This document shows, piece after piece, positions 34,575-46,581 of a DNA stretch of 64,000 bases (position 1 is the stretch's first letter; each line of letters starts with the position of its first letter). Source of the stretch: Oreohelix idahoensis (Eukaryota; Mollusca; Gastropoda; Stylommatophora; Oreohelicidae). A program made the position numbers and the translations under genes. The stretch spans positions 124,001 through 188,000 of the forward strand of contig JAMPIV010011350.1 of assembly GCA_024509875.1 (NCBI GenBank). Direction: 5' to 3'. The notes beneath the pieces are model-generated. The model saw only the letters and a list, made by a program, of their open reading frames with translations, made no database searches and was not told where the DNA came from.

Positions 34575-35088
34575 CTATAAATAAATATTAGTCAAACATA
34601 AAGGTATGTTTTCAGGCACTCGTAAGAAATAAAGAAGTAGAAAACTAGACAACAGAAAAACAACAGACGTGAGTGGCTTGCCCAGGACTCGAACCCAGGA
34701 CCTTCCGTGCAAAAGCCCCGCCTAGCTATGCAAGCGAATCACACTATCCTCCCTGCCATCTAGGCATCACCAAACAAAGATGCTTCGATGACGGGTCATT
34801 AGTGCGACCCGCAACACATAACACCGGAAATTTACCATGGGCAGTCCAGCCTATTAATGATGCAATCACTTCTGTTGTTCCCCTATTATACAGTATAGGT
34901 CAGACCACACAAGACAAAGACCTTAATACTGTGTCTAGTAAATGATAGAAGACTAAGAACAGCAAGTACGGGACAGAGGGTAGGTTTTGGTATTGTATAA
35001 ACATTTATAACACATTAGTAAGGAAAACCCGAGGTCTGTAAACAGTAAATAAATATCAGACAAACATAAAGGTATGTTTCGTCAAAAA
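34575..35088 (-). mobile_element. 514-bp SINE-like element, terminal direct repeats
   Basis: AGTCTTCTTA lies at 34565-34574 and at 35089-35098, a 10-bp TSD. On the minus strand the interior has a tRNA-like head: box A-like TGGCAGGGAGGATAGTGTG, then TTTTGCACGGAAGGTCC and box B GGGTTCGAGTCC. Both ends carry the same ~34-bp sequence in direct orientation (34578-34611 and 35046-35079; 'taaataaatat.ag.caaacataaaggtatgttt', two mismatches). Terminal direct repeats are not usual for SINEs, so this may be a dimer remnant or a TRIM-like element whose tRNA-like part is coincidental. Confidence 0.7.
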
Positions 35089-35098
35089 AGTCTTCTTA

Positions 35099-36387
35099 AT
35101 GACATGTTGTTTTTCTTTGCGTGTCATAGTAGAGGGATAAACAAGTTTATCCTTATGATCTTCTCTACGAGCAGTATTACCAACAACCGCCAAATTAGCA
35201 GATTGCGCATGTCGTAGCCCATTACCTTCGGCTGTAGCCCGATGATTGTCAGCCTGATGTGTCGTATCTTTCCTGTAACCAGTTGTAATATCACCTATAT
35301 GATCATCATGACTATCGTAATGACAGTTAACGTGATGAAGTTTATTCTCATCGAAAACCTTCTTTTGTTCATAGTGGCCATTAAAATTGTATCGTTTACC
35401 ATGATTATTTTCATGTGGTGGGTATTTTGTCGTAGTGACATACCTATCACTGGCCTTACGCCATGACCCACCATCATAAATGTCAGATCGGTTTTGACAG
35501 GAAACCCTGACATAGGAATCCTGATGAGGAAAATTTCCTCGGAACGATGTACTACCACCTCGTTGAAAATGAACTGTAGCATTGAATGCTTGGGGTCTAA
35601 TAACACCCATATGAAAACGATGTAGCCTCTCTAAGTTAAGCATTTGAAATTCTATGCTTGTGCATAATGTCGTTTGGGTGTGGTGATATATCACGTTGAC
35701 CCAATTTCATACCTAAATCAGCCTCATCTGATGGCAATACATGGTTCTGTGATATAATATCTAACAAAACATCTATTCTCTGACGTAATTTAACAATCTC
35801 TAAATCTTTAACTTTTTGCTCGGCTGCAGCTTCAACTTTAAACTTTTCATACTCTGCCCTTAAATCTACCAACTCAATAATAAGAGCACTCTCTTTATCA
35901 TTCTTATCTCTTAACTCAATTTTGCTATATCACTGATAAAAGCATGTTCTTTGGCCTCCGCCTGTCGTTTTGTTTTTGTCAACGCCCAGGTCTGTGATTC
36001 ATGAAGCTCTTCCTCTCGTTCCGTATACATTTGTTGCTGTCTTTTAGATTCTGAGCGAAGAGTATCGATTTCTTGTTGCAAAGCGCGATTCATTTCCCAA
36101 GCTGTAGCGTCTATTTCGGCCTCATCCAGTCGGTCCTCACAAATTATTTTATTTTCCTCCTTAGCACTTGATTGTAATCGTGAATTTTCTAATAGAAGAT
36201 CCCGAATTTTAATACCATGCTTTTGAAGTTTAAGCTTACTATTGAAAGCTGATGATTTGTGTTTCTCAACCTCTAATTTGAATTCATTAATTTCACATTC
36301 GAGAATTCTGTGCAAGTTTGCTGTCTGCTCATAAACATATTTGGTAAGGGCGTATCCATCCATGCCACCTATTCTGCCTTGTTCCAC
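35099..36387 (-). pseudogene. coiled-coil Gag-like region, decayed
   Basis: Three minus-strand frames follow one another with one-base shifts between them. The first (36387 to 35911, 158 codons) is rich in charged heptads (CEINEFKLEVEKHKSS, LQQEIDTLRSESKRQQQM), a long coiled coil. The second (to 35636) continues it, with LRAEYEKFKVEAAAEQKVKD. The third (to 35099) is basic and rich in His, Arg and Asn (GGSWRKASDRYV; HYDSHDDHIGD), like the nucleic-acid-binding part of Gag proteins. No zinc knuckle is seen. With the RRM-like segment and the Pol fragment on the same strand, this most likely is a dead LTR-type element; LTRs were not identified. An unrelated host gene relic is possible. Confidence 0.6.
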
Positions 36388-36539
36388 AAATAGGTCGAAT
36401 ATCTACATGATTATTATATATTTTACTTAGTCGTGATATATATATTAGGTAATATATATTTTGATTCGTGTCCCTTTGCAATATAACTACCAAACATAGT
36501 ACGTCACCATAGCCGTATCGCTACCAATATAACAAATTA

Positions 36540-36735
36540 GACTCTTGTCACCAATATCGTTCTGCCAATAGCGTCAACTAATACCTTAATCCGGCGTGAT
36601 GCTGACCACATAACCTCTAGTGTGCCGATGGTCGAGAAAATATGGGCCTAACACCGTATTCCCACAATACCTCAATGGGAATGTAACGGGATCCTTTACC
36701 TTTACCCTAATACCTTAGTAATATGTAACTAAATA
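36540..36735 (+). mobile_element. SINE fragment
   Basis: Shares with 39270-39345 plus 40821-40885 the body GGCGTGATGCTGACCACAT, CTAGTGTGCCGATGGTC, TATGGGCCTAACACC and 'cctcaatggg...tgtaacgggatcctttacctt'. Here it is unbroken and shows what the hAT insertion split in the other copy. No tRNA-like head is visible in this piece. Confidence 0.75.
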
Positions 36736-37094
36736 CTCTTAATATTTCATCAAATATATTAATCAATGCAAAGAACAACAATGACTATTAGTATCAATGA
36801 TAATTAACCATATATAGAGTAAGAGACAAGCACAGTGAAAGTGGAAAGCAGAGGCTGATGAGGATGATAATGAAGTAACATATAAAATCACAGCACATCA
36901 CTTGACGAATATAAAGAAACAGAAATAAATATAGACAGACTAATGGAGAACAACAAATATGTGAAAAATATATTTATTAAACAATACAAAGAAAAATGCT
37001 CGATTACATCACGTCGTCAAATTTACACTAAGAAAAAGAGATGAGAGAGCACGAACATTAAAACTTTGGCACACTTACATAAATTAAGAAATGA
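36736..37094. other. unassigned sequence
   Basis: AT-rich, with nothing recognised. Confidence 0.4.
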
Positions 37095-37777
37095 AAATAT
37101 CGAATGCAGACCTTACGAAACAACTAAACGATTATGATGTTTGAAATTCAATCAGAGACTAATAATTTCCACAGTAGATACTGGTTTCTCAATCAAGAAA
37201 ATAATAGGAATGGCCAAAGCTACATTCAACAACATGAAACATATACTGACATCTAAACAGTTATCTCACAAATTAAAACTGAGAATCATAAAGTGTTATA
37301 TATATTCTGCATTTCTGTATGGTGTAGAAACATGGACGATAGAATAAGCATTTGGAAGAAAGAATTGAGGCTCTTGAAATGTGGATATTTAGAATAATGG
37401 GACGTATCTCATGGAAAGAGAAGAAAACAAATAAGGAGGTCCTAAAAAATCTAGGTATGAAAAGAGAACTAATGAGGGAGATCAAAGTTCGGCAGCTAAA
37501 ATACTTTGGCCACATGAAAAGGCATAACACCTTGCAGAAGACCATAATAGAAGGGATGGGTGAAGGCAAACGTGCAAGGGGAAGACAGCGCTATAAGTGG
37601 GAAGATAACATAAGAGATGGACAGGAAAGAGTCTATCAGAGTGCACCACCAAGACAAGAGACAGAAGACGTTGGAGATCCATTACAGCCAACCTTTGTTG
37701 TGGAGATGGCAGCTGATGATGATGAAAATGTCCTTCTCGGTCAGATAAGCGGCTGTTCCAATGTCAACGATTCTTGA
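37095..37777 (+). pseudogene. LINE reverse transcriptase 3' end
   Basis: A 5'-truncated LINE relic. The first frame (to 37347) has GFSIKKIIGMAKATFNNMKH and KCYIYSAFLYGVETWTI, the block after the RT palm. A small indel at about 37348 leads to the second frame with RIEALEMWIFRIMGRISW, KVRQLKYFGHMKRH and GKRARGRQRYKWEDNIRDG, the conserved C-terminus of this LINE group. A last shift near 37620 ends the match. Catalytic parts are missing. Confidence 0.85.
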
Positions 37778-37779
37778 GG

Positions 37780-38115
37780 CAGTCAAAATTTGTGTAGTCC
37801 TCTAATTCATTGATATTTTATACGTGAACCATTTTCAGTGTCGTGCTGAATATAACGAATAAAACCATCTGGGGTTGCCAAAGACGTAGCAATTCACAAG
37901 ATCTCTTGATGCTGGCAAGGAAAAGTCCCCCAAATAACCGTTGGGGTTGCCAAGGACGTAGGCCCTAAAAATTAACACGATGAGGTGACCAGAACGTAGC
38001 CCCCAAAATTAAAATCATTATGTGGCACTCCTCCGGATAGCGGTCCCAAATGAATCGATACGGTTTGTGTTAGAAAATTTCCCATACAGGGCCTCATTTT
38101 GACATATAATTTAAA
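37780..38115 (+). repeat. dispersed repeat R5, copy 1
   Basis: The part at 38000-38110 (CGATACGGTTTGTGTTAGAA, 'aatttccc...agggcctcatt', 'ctccggatagcggtccca') is found inverted at 40905-41015. Left of it a 'ggggttgccaa.gacgtag' motif repeats at 37873 and 37952. Confidence 0.75.
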
Positions 38116-38389
38116 AAAATATATATACGAGAAGAAATGAATGGGAAACTACTCTTGAAACACAGAAATTGCCAATCTGATCAATGTATTGATAGAGTTA
38201 TAGTTGAGCAGACAGATTGAATTTATTTTCTGTAAGCTGGAGGCAATTGTGAAAGTAACCCTTGTGTTGAAAACATTTTACCGTCTAGAGTTCCATAGCC
38301 AGTTACGTGTATTTAGTACCTGACTGTACGTGTTAGATGGTAATGTCTGAATCGATAGTCCTTTGCTTCAGTGGGAGAGTAAAAAGGTA

Positions 38390-38720
38390 GTCCCATAGCA
38401 GATACTACCATAGGGGAGTGAAGTGTTAGAGACCTCACTATACTAGGTCATGCATACAGAGGTGGGGTGACCAGTACCTTTCCTCACTGCCTTTTCCTTC
38501 CCTAACTCAAGTGAGAAGTCAGGTACCCATTTACAGCTGGGTAGACTGAATCGGAGTTTCTTATTAATCGGTGTGTAGCAAGCCACTGTAACCATTGAAG
38601 TTTGTTGTTCATTAACGTATACAAGTCACTAGGTCTGACATCTACAGCTGTTAGTTGTTGAACTGGTAGAACATTGTTGCTGATCTGTGTCGGAGCTGAT
38701 GGTCTACCTGGCATTATTAA
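38390..38720. mobile_element. SINE-like fragment
   Basis: Contains 'aggtacccatttacagctgggtaga', the same 'tgggtacc...gctggg' body motif as the SINE at 9195-9480, here in the opposite reading. No clear tRNA head or TSD. 38115-38390 to the left is unassigned. Confidence 0.55.
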
Positions 38721-38849
38721 TATTTTTATCTCAAATGCACAAATTAGAAAGTAAAAATTGTGGGTGTCTCAGTGTGTGCGACGGAACGAACGGAATAATT
38801 TGTCTTCTCTTTGTTACTTTCACAATTGCCTCCACGGCTGGCGGAGCTG

Positions 38850-39055
38850 TGGATTAAAGTTGCTACCATAAGTGAAATGGGTTCATTTTCGATACAAGAC
38901 AACAGGAGGCTGAGACGCTTGGGAGTCATGACCCAAGTGGGCCCGCCCCCCTTAGAGTGTAAAGGAGTATACTGGGCCGAAACCCTTGTCGGATGGGGGG
39001 ACTACTTCTGATGATCAGATTGCTTCCTGTTGTATCGCTCTGTAAAGAGTTTCCT
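38850..39055 (+). repeat. dispersed repeat R6, copy 2
   Basis: Second copy of 29190-29410, same orientation and landmarks. Confidence 0.75.
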
Positions 39056-39340
39056 ATCATCATATCAATTTATTCACAACTTGTAATTTTAGATTTTTTT
39101 TCCTCCCCTTTTTAGTTCTACATTCACGTGGCTACACAATGACAGGTGTTTATAACCTGGGCTGAACTTTCAATGTTCATTATTGATGAAAATATTCAAT
39201 ATGAATTTTTAGTAAACGGCTCCTGGGTCGACCCAGCCCCAATTGGGTACCAGAGCAACTCTTGGAAGGTTAAGGCGGCCGGCGTGATGCTGACCACATC
39301 ACTCCTAGTGTGCCGATGGTCAAGAAAGTATGGGCCTAAA

Positions 39341-40820
39341 TAGGGTTCCCATAATGTTTTGTTTAAAAACCGGGACATTTCCAAATTTTTACCTAAAAAC
39401 CCAGGGACATTTTGAAAAAAAACGGGACATGTTAAAAATTAAGGCAAAGCACAAATAAATCTATTATATATTATATGTTGCACTTAAAATAAGATACTGG
39501 TATAAAAATACACACATTAACTAACACAACTTCCACTTTAAAAAAGAATTCTAAATTACAAACATACTTAATTAGAAAAATACGCAACAGTCAAGTTTAT
39601 AGTTCAGATTAATCAGAATATTTATCAGATTTATTTTTTTATAAGTTTTTTTTCTTCTGATATTTGGACATAGAACTCAGCACAAGAGAAATCCTTAAAA
39701 TTGGTCTTTATAATGGTCAAAGCTTTCACTGTCTCAATTTTAAGTCTGTTCGTTTCGTCTGTCCAAAGCGCATTTGTTAAATGAAAAAACACGTTCAACA
39801 GCTGCATTAGATCCTGGCAGTGCCAAACAAAAACTAACTAGGCATTTCAGGTTCTCAGCATTTATATCCTGCTTTGTAAAATGAGCGAACATCTCACACA
39901 ATTTTTCACTGACACTTTGATCCTTCAGTTCACTCCACACATCAAATTTGCTTTCACAATATTTTTGTCACACATGCAAACTCATCAAATAAGTCCTCTT
40001 CATTCACAGTAAAATTTGGTGACACTGTCTTCATGAATATGTAGCTTTCTTGCATGTTCTTCCAAGTCACAGACTTCTTTCCCTTCAAATTGATCCAATC
40101 CATAGACTGAAGAGGCGTAAGAAATGGTGTACACCACTCCTGAATATATTCAATGCAGGTGTCATAGAAATCTACTGCATAGCTTTGAAACTTTTCAACT
40201 GTTATGTGTCCTTCTTTTTCTAATTCTTGCAACTGATTTCTCACAATAGTGGTAAGAAACTTTTCTGCCTTCCTGTAGTTTAATTTTTCCACCAGTTTGT
40301 TTACATCATCCTTCACTTCAATTACTGTTGTCTCTTGCTTTTCAACACATTTGATGGTATCAGAAACGGTTTTTAACTGGCTGGCAATGAAATGCAGGAG
40401 TGTAATTGAAAGTGGATTTTCAAAGAAATTTTTGAGACTGGTAAGACATTTGTGAATGGAAAGGAAATATGACTTCAATGCAGGGAAAATGTCAATAACT
40501 CTTTGGACTGCAGGCAAGAGAGAGAGAGAGCCATCTTGTCTTGCTGTTACCCAAAACAGTTTTATATTCTGTATTGGTGAATTCGCAAAATGATTTGAGT
40601 TCCTCAACTCGTACACAATAAATGTGGAAATGCTGGTAAATCTTGATAAAAGAATTGAGTAGTAACACTACTAAAACACGGAATAAAATCCGTTACCCAA
40701 CGATTTTTTTTTCAGGAAGGACCCTTAAAAAGCGGGACATTTGGAATAAATTCGGGACACCGGGACATTTTATCAAAAAACGGGACTGTCCCGGGGAAAA
40801 CGGGACGAATGGGAACCCTA
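39341..40820 (-). mobile_element. hAT-like DNA transposon
   Basis: 1480 bp with terminal inverted repeats TAGGGTTCCCAT (39341) and ATGGGAACCCTA (ending 40820). The flanks GGCCTAAA and GCCTAACA fit a worn 8-bp TSD, as expected of hAT. Just inside both ends lie many copies of a GGGACATTT/CGGGAC motif (39375-39435, 40725-40808), likely subterminal transposase-binding repeats. The interior carries the C-terminal half of a transposase on the minus strand. Confidence 0.88.
39740..40616 (-). pseudogene. hAT transposase, C-terminal half
   Basis: Two minus-strand frames (40616 to 39954 and 39940 to 39740) give about 290 residues. The second has the hAT dimerisation signature, SFCLALPGSNAAVERVFSF, near the C-terminus. 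The first has SITLLHFIASQLKTVSDTIK and helical linkers. The N-terminal zinc finger and the first catalytic Asp are absent, and a stop with frame change near 39950 separates the two parts. The element could move only with outside help, if at all. Confidence 0.82.
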
Positions 40821-40904
40821 GCCTAACACCATATTCCCAATAGGCCCATGCCTCAATGGGCGTGTAACCGGATCCTTTACCTTTTTTTTTTCTTTTAACC
40901 TTTT

Positions 40905-41760
40905 TTAGGTCGCCCCTGAACCGGCATTTTTAGAATGAGGCCCTGTAAGGGAAATTTTCTAACACAAACCGTATCGATTCATTTGGGACCGCTATCCGGA
41001 GGAGTGCCCATTATGTTAAGTGATTTTAAGTGCCCGAGTTCTCTGCGTTTTCTAGTGATCTCCTGTTTGGTCTCAGCTATTATAAAGTACATTAGTAGAT
41101 TCCCATAGTAACGGGTCATTCATATTATGAAGTACCAACGTATACAATTTCTGAGTTAATTCTTGAATAAAGTTTAATTGACAAAATTCAATCACCTTGA
41201 TATATTGAAATGACGCTTCATTTTGACGACTTGTAACTTATTATATAATTTGACATACGACAGTTTCTTCAAGAACTTCACTCTATATAATACATATGTT
41301 CAATCATTGAAAAGTAGTCATTCGTTTCAACACGTAATATACTTCTGAATCAACAATTTCTGTTCCTATTTATTCATATATCTCGATCAGTTGCTCCTGA
41401 TATCTTTTATTCTTTTTTTTTCTTTCCTCTTAATTTACTTTATCAGCACATGTGTAAGGTTAAAGACCCTGTTCATTGGACTAGGCAGCACATCTAGTCT
41501 ATAAATCATATATTTTTACATGTCGAGGAATGGGCGTCCCGAAAATATCACTTCTTAAAGTTGGGCGATTCCTACAGCTCCTAAACATATTCGATACACG
41601 AACGTATTATTTATTTAATACACTTGCCTTATTGGAGCTCACATGTCCACAGTAATTACACACTGTATAAAGGCTAAACAGCCACAAACCTGAAACACAG
41701 CCAGACGCTAGCAGCGTCACACATACTCCGCTCTTTTAGTCATACATAGTTACCTATTTC
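40905..41760 (+). repeat. dispersed repeats R5, R2 and R3, second copies
   Basis: 40905-41015 is R5 inverted relative to 38000-38110. 41020-41645 is R2 (as at 30655-31335). 41645-41740 is R3 (as at 33615). That R2 and R3 touch here, but lie 2.3 kb apart at the other locus, suggests they are parts of one longer element that was interrupted or rearranged there. Confidence 0.75.
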
Positions 41761-41779
41761 TCAGCAACGCATAAACATA

Positions 41780-43762
41780 CAGTAGAACTCCATTTATCCG
41801 AACCCCATGGGACCGAGCATCGTTCGGATAATCAAATGTTCGGATAATTGGATTACATAATGTACCGAGTATATGTACACATATTTCTAAAAATAATTAA
41901 CCATCACAAGGAAAATACACTATAAAACATTTTTACTTGTACTGTAATAATAATACCCACACTGTATTAGATCACTGTATCACCAAAATCTTTCATTACA
42001 CTGCAGTGCATGTACTACTTGTACAGTATTTTTTTTTTTTTTTTAAAAGAGAAATGTTTTCAAAATAACATTACAAACGATTCAAAACCAGGCGCAACTT
42101 ACCTATACATGTACTTGCACAGATGTAGCCCACTATTTAAAATAATGAGGAATCCTCTTTTGCACCAAACTGGATAGTCTCCTTTTGGCTGCTAAGTCCC
42201 GCATTCTCTTCAACAGCAGAAGCTGTGTAGGACAGCTGTCATCTTCTTGCTCGTACCAAGCCATCATTGTTTCTAGTGCTATAAAGGCCTCTTCAGGACT
42301 TGGTCGACGTTTTGGATTTTCTTCATAATCTACAAGTACATCATGTACTTCTGAGGAGTCTTCATCATCGGTCACTACATGTATTTGGTTTTCTTCTTGC
42401 ACAAAAGACAACATTTCTTCGTCATTCAAAAACTGAAAACCAGAATCATTATCATCTTCTAGCCACAAGTGTGCATCATCTTTGTCACAGTCCGAAAATC
42501 CGGGCATTGCTTGAAACAGTTCCACAACTTCATTTATACAATCATCATTTGTGTCCACTGCAGTAGTTTCCAGTTTTCTTTTCTTGTTCTCTCCACCTCT
42601 TCACCAATCAAGAAATATTTCACTATTCATCCAAGCACTCTTCTGTGCTTTGTAGCACAATGGGAGACATGTCACATTCTTTAAACAACGTGGTTTTTTT
42701 GGCTTTGCCGATCATTAGCACCGGTAAACGATGACTTCCACTGCAATTCAAAATTGTTACTCTCTCTTTGCACTTTTTAAACCAAGGGGCAGCTGCTTCG
42801 CGCTGAGATGCAAGTGATTTTTGAGGAAATGATTTCCAGTATAAGCCAGTCTCATTGGCATTATACACATCATCGAGTGAATAACCTTCTTCTTCCAAAA
42901 AAAGCCAAGAATGTTTCTTTAAAGTTTTCAACGGCAGTTGCATCGCTAGATAAAGATTCCCCTTGAATCTCCAATTCTCGTATGCCATGACGAGATTTAA
43001 AGTTTCTTAACCATCCCTGGCTAGCCTTAAAGTCAGGAGGACCGTCAAGTTGTTTGTTGAACTGTAGTGCCTTTTCACACAATATAAAGCCAGAGATAGG
43101 TTCCCCTTTGCTTCTTCTTTGCACAAACCATATATACAAAGCCTCTTCCAATTTCAAATCTTTCGCATTTCTCATAGTTTTACGTTTCTTCGACCCATTT
43201 TCACTATCCAATTTCGATGCAAAACTCATAATTGTATCCTTGTTACTTTTGATGTCAGAGACGGTAGCTTTCCCAACATTGAAAATCCTTGCAAGTGAAG
43301 ACACAGTTTCACCTTTTCCTAGTCTCTTGATAATTTCTGTTTTCGTTTCAACTGACGACACATTGCGGTTCCTTTTATATGCTTTAGGTCTACTGGAAGA
43401 TGCCATATCGCACAGAGAAATACTTGTACACCAAAATTATTCTGCTGTAGTAGCATTCACAATTATTTTAAGTTGAACTGTCTGTTTAGCCAGTGTTCTG
43501 CCTAGAACGCACACGTACACTGGATTGGTAAACCAGATATTAACTGACTTTATGATCTAACTGACTTCCTGTACATAAACGACCGATTATTAGCCCATCC
43601 CATCCTCTACAAATTTTTGCACACATTTGAAGCTTGCCGCATCAAAATATTCAGAAATATAGTCTAACGTGACTAATGGCGCCTGATTTTTGTTTACTGG
43701 AAAAAGTGTTCGGATAATTGGGTGTTCGGATAATTGGGGTTCGGATAAATGGAGTTCTACTG
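41780..43762 (-). mobile_element. Tigger/pogo DNA transposon
   Basis: 1983 bp with both terminal inverted repeats: CAGTAGAACTCCATTTATCC at 41780 and the complement GGATAAATGGAGTTCTACTG ending at 43762. TA lies on each side (41778-41779, 43763-43764), the expected target duplication. 'gttcggataat' is repeated just inside both ends. The transposase is on the minus strand. Confidence 0.95.
42133..43406 (-). pseudogene. Tigger transposase, broken
   Basis: Starts at 43406 (MASSSRPKAYKRNRN). The pogo/CENP-B-type helix-turn-helix is clear (TKTEIIKRLGKGETVSSLAR, then FNVGKATVSDIKSNKDTI), followed by the second DNA-binding domain (ALYIWFVQRRSKGEPISG; FKASQGWLRNFKSRHGI). A frameshift near 42950 leads to the frame with VYNANETGLYWKSFPQ (first catalytic Asp replaced or displaced: the usual form is NxDETGL) and RVTILNCSGSHRLPVLMIGK. 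The middle of the DDE domain is missing, and the C-terminal part (42558 to 42133, RPSPEEAFIALETMMAW) follows. Inactive. Confidence 0.9.
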
Positions 43763-43764
43763 TA

Positions 43765-44000
43765 TTTTCATCTCTCATGTTGAAATACGACATGGTGTGG
43801 ACAAATCCCGATATTAATAATAAATTCATCGCGATTAATTTCACACCATGAAGCGACCGCAACACACACATTGGGATTCTCTCCGGTGCTACGGAATTCG
43901 TGTACTGTGCTGAGATCCTCCTTATTTGATCTAACTAAGGCAGGAGATCGAAGCAGTGATGGAGGTGTATGTGTGCAATGAAGAAAGCCTTAAAACCAAA
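43765..44000 (+). repeat. dispersed repeat continuing after Tigger (R4 copy 2)
   Basis: Carries 'atcgcgattaatttcaca' (R3 end, as at 33722) and then the R4 sequence of 27945-28085. About 44000-44690 to the right has no recognised gene or repeat. Confidence 0.7.
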
Positions 44001-44694
44001 ACTAAACCAAAACATACAACAATACAGGTTCAGGACAGCTGATACGACACACTTGTCTCAAAAACAGCAACTCAATTCCGCGCGACGTGTCACGGTAACA
44101 GTGAACAGAAATAAGAAGCACGAATGTGATATTTAGGACACGCTTCTGGCAGGACAAGATATAAATGCAGCAGGGCAGTATGTTCACACTTTATTGTTTA
44201 TCATTCACAACAAATAGGTTAACACCAGAGGGTAACCCGGAAATAGGCACTGAAAGTAACTTTTTTTTTTTTAATTGATTTTTTTATGAGGATGCTCAAT
44301 CTACGAGTATATTTAGACTACAACAATTGGGCAATATAAACAACTGAAGCTAACAATAGAGATCTTAATTAATGAGGTCACGTGTCACTTTCCCCGTCGT
44401 GTCTAATTGCATTAATTTGTTTACATGCTATTTTTACATTGTCCTTGATTAGAATAGCCTTCTAGTATGACAGCTAACTTCTGTGTTGGATAGTTGCGAT
44501 GATGCGATACTTGAAATGTAAAACAATTTCAATCAAAGCTAGTGCGTGTTTGTTGTTTGCATTATGGGTAAGTTGTGATTGCGCATCAATATTTTGTTTA
44601 TTTTTTTGGGTTGGATGTGAAAGCATAGAGTTGTTTTTTGTTTGCTTCTATCTGCTTTTTGTTTATATTTCAAATTGCTTTTTAAGTTAAATCG

Positions 44695-44904
<210 letters not shown>

Positions 44905-46581
44905 CTTCAAAAGAAGTTAAGGACCAGTAGGTGAAAATGACCCAAAAATAATAAAAATTATAAAAATTATATTTCATAAGCAATTAATCTGACATTGATT
45001 TTTCTCGAACTACAAACATTCAACACGTGCTGCATGGGCCACCAGCATACCGTGTGGCTAGTGTTCAGCTCAGCAAGCACGCTGAAAAAATGCAGCTGAG
45101 ACGCCAAAATGTGGGTGTTTTTAATGATGTCTGAGCACGAAAAAAATACCTGCTATTCCAAAAATGCGTGATGCATGTGGGAGACTATAGTGTTGGTCTT
45201 GAGCTGTACTCACAAAATTGTCTTTATAAGCAACACAAATGCTGCATAACTGTAGCGGAAGGTTTTATATGTGTGAGATGATAGTGCTAGAGTAGAAATA
45301 GTATTCTCTCCAGAATGTGTGAGGTCCCAGTGACAGAGAAGTACACTGGTATCACTCGATAGTCACGGCTGTGAAAGTATCTGGACTGAAAATATTCAGA
45401 GAACAGTCAGACCTTACTGCGCCACCTCCGCTATGTGACCACCTGTGATATAATAAAAATTCAACCAAACTCAGTATCAACTATATTGAATGAATAAAGC
45501 TGGTGAATACAATTTATATCCTCTTTATTTACATCTATCTAATTGTGGTGATTGTGTGTGACTGGTGATACAAAAGTTATATTTATACAAAACCAAATTG
45601 GCGAATTCAATTACAGTTTTTGCAAGTTAAACTAAAATGTCATTTCTTTAGACTCTTCCAATTAGTTGGGTAATAGACTTCTTCACTGTCTTATTCACTT
45701 TATAACTTTCACTAGTTTATCACGCAAATTGTCATCACAAAACACTGCTTGACAATTATCACTTCTTGGTTGCACGATTGTCACAATTATCACTCATCTG
45801 TTTTTATAATCAGTGTTCATATGAGATGTACAGCTTCAGTAGGTCGTGCTTCTACCAATCCAGGCACTGCCGGGGCGATTAGCATTGATCATCGAGCAAT
45901 TCTTGATCATTGACCTCTGACTTTTGGTTGACAAGTATGAACCTGCAGATAATTGTAGGATATGTGGCTATTTGTGGATAACAATTACCACATTCCTATT
46001 GTAGGTGAGATGAATTTGTTTTCAGATGTATGCGTGAAAATGCATGATTATGGATCAGTGACAAGACAGGTGTCTACTGTGGAACATTTTATAAAATCAA
46101 ATAATACAAAATAATATGTACACACATATATGGTATGAGGTTATAGTATCCCCCTGCCTGACACGTTAGCTCTGTAAAGTGCAGTAACTTGAAGACAGAT
46201 TGAATAAGCCCTGATAATGATTGTTGGTAGTCCTGAAAAGAATTGTTATTAGTCCTGTGCTAGCCCTGATATGGACTCAGTCACGGTGGTTATATTTCGG
46301 GTTCCAATCTTCAACAATCATATCAAGTAATAAATTAATATACATGATACTTTCATAACATATAGATTAACCAAATCCTGAAATAAAGTTGTAATTACTG
46401 TATTATTTTACATAGTAACTTTACATACCCTCGCAGGATCTAATTAAGATCAGTAAAGACTGGCTTTAGTGGAGTAACAGAACTGCCTGGCTGCAAATAA
46501 CAAGATATTGGCCTCTGCACGTTCCTCTCTCTCCAGCCGTTGTCCTTCTGTCTTGCCTCGCTGTACAAGTGAATTTGAAAT

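Larger units (their letters stand above)
39215..40885 (+). mobile_element. SINE split by a hAT element
   Basis: The SINE body runs from CGGCTCCTGGGTCGACCCAG through GGCGTGATGCTGACCACAT to TATGGGCCTAA at 39340. It resumes at 40821 with GCCTAACACC and ends with 'tgtaaccggatcctttacc' and a T run. The intact relative at 36540 shows the two halves were once joined. Confidence 0.8.

Noticed and set aside
34673..34945. A true tRNA gene at 34700-34780 (minus strand)
   Set aside because: A- and B-box-like segments are present, but no cloverleaf could be folded by eye and the segment lies inside a mobile insertion with a TSD.
44499..44690. 63-codon frame with a hydrophobic stretch, a possible small membrane protein
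   Set aside because: T-rich sequence next to a microsatellite gives hydrophobic residues by composition; no support for a gene.
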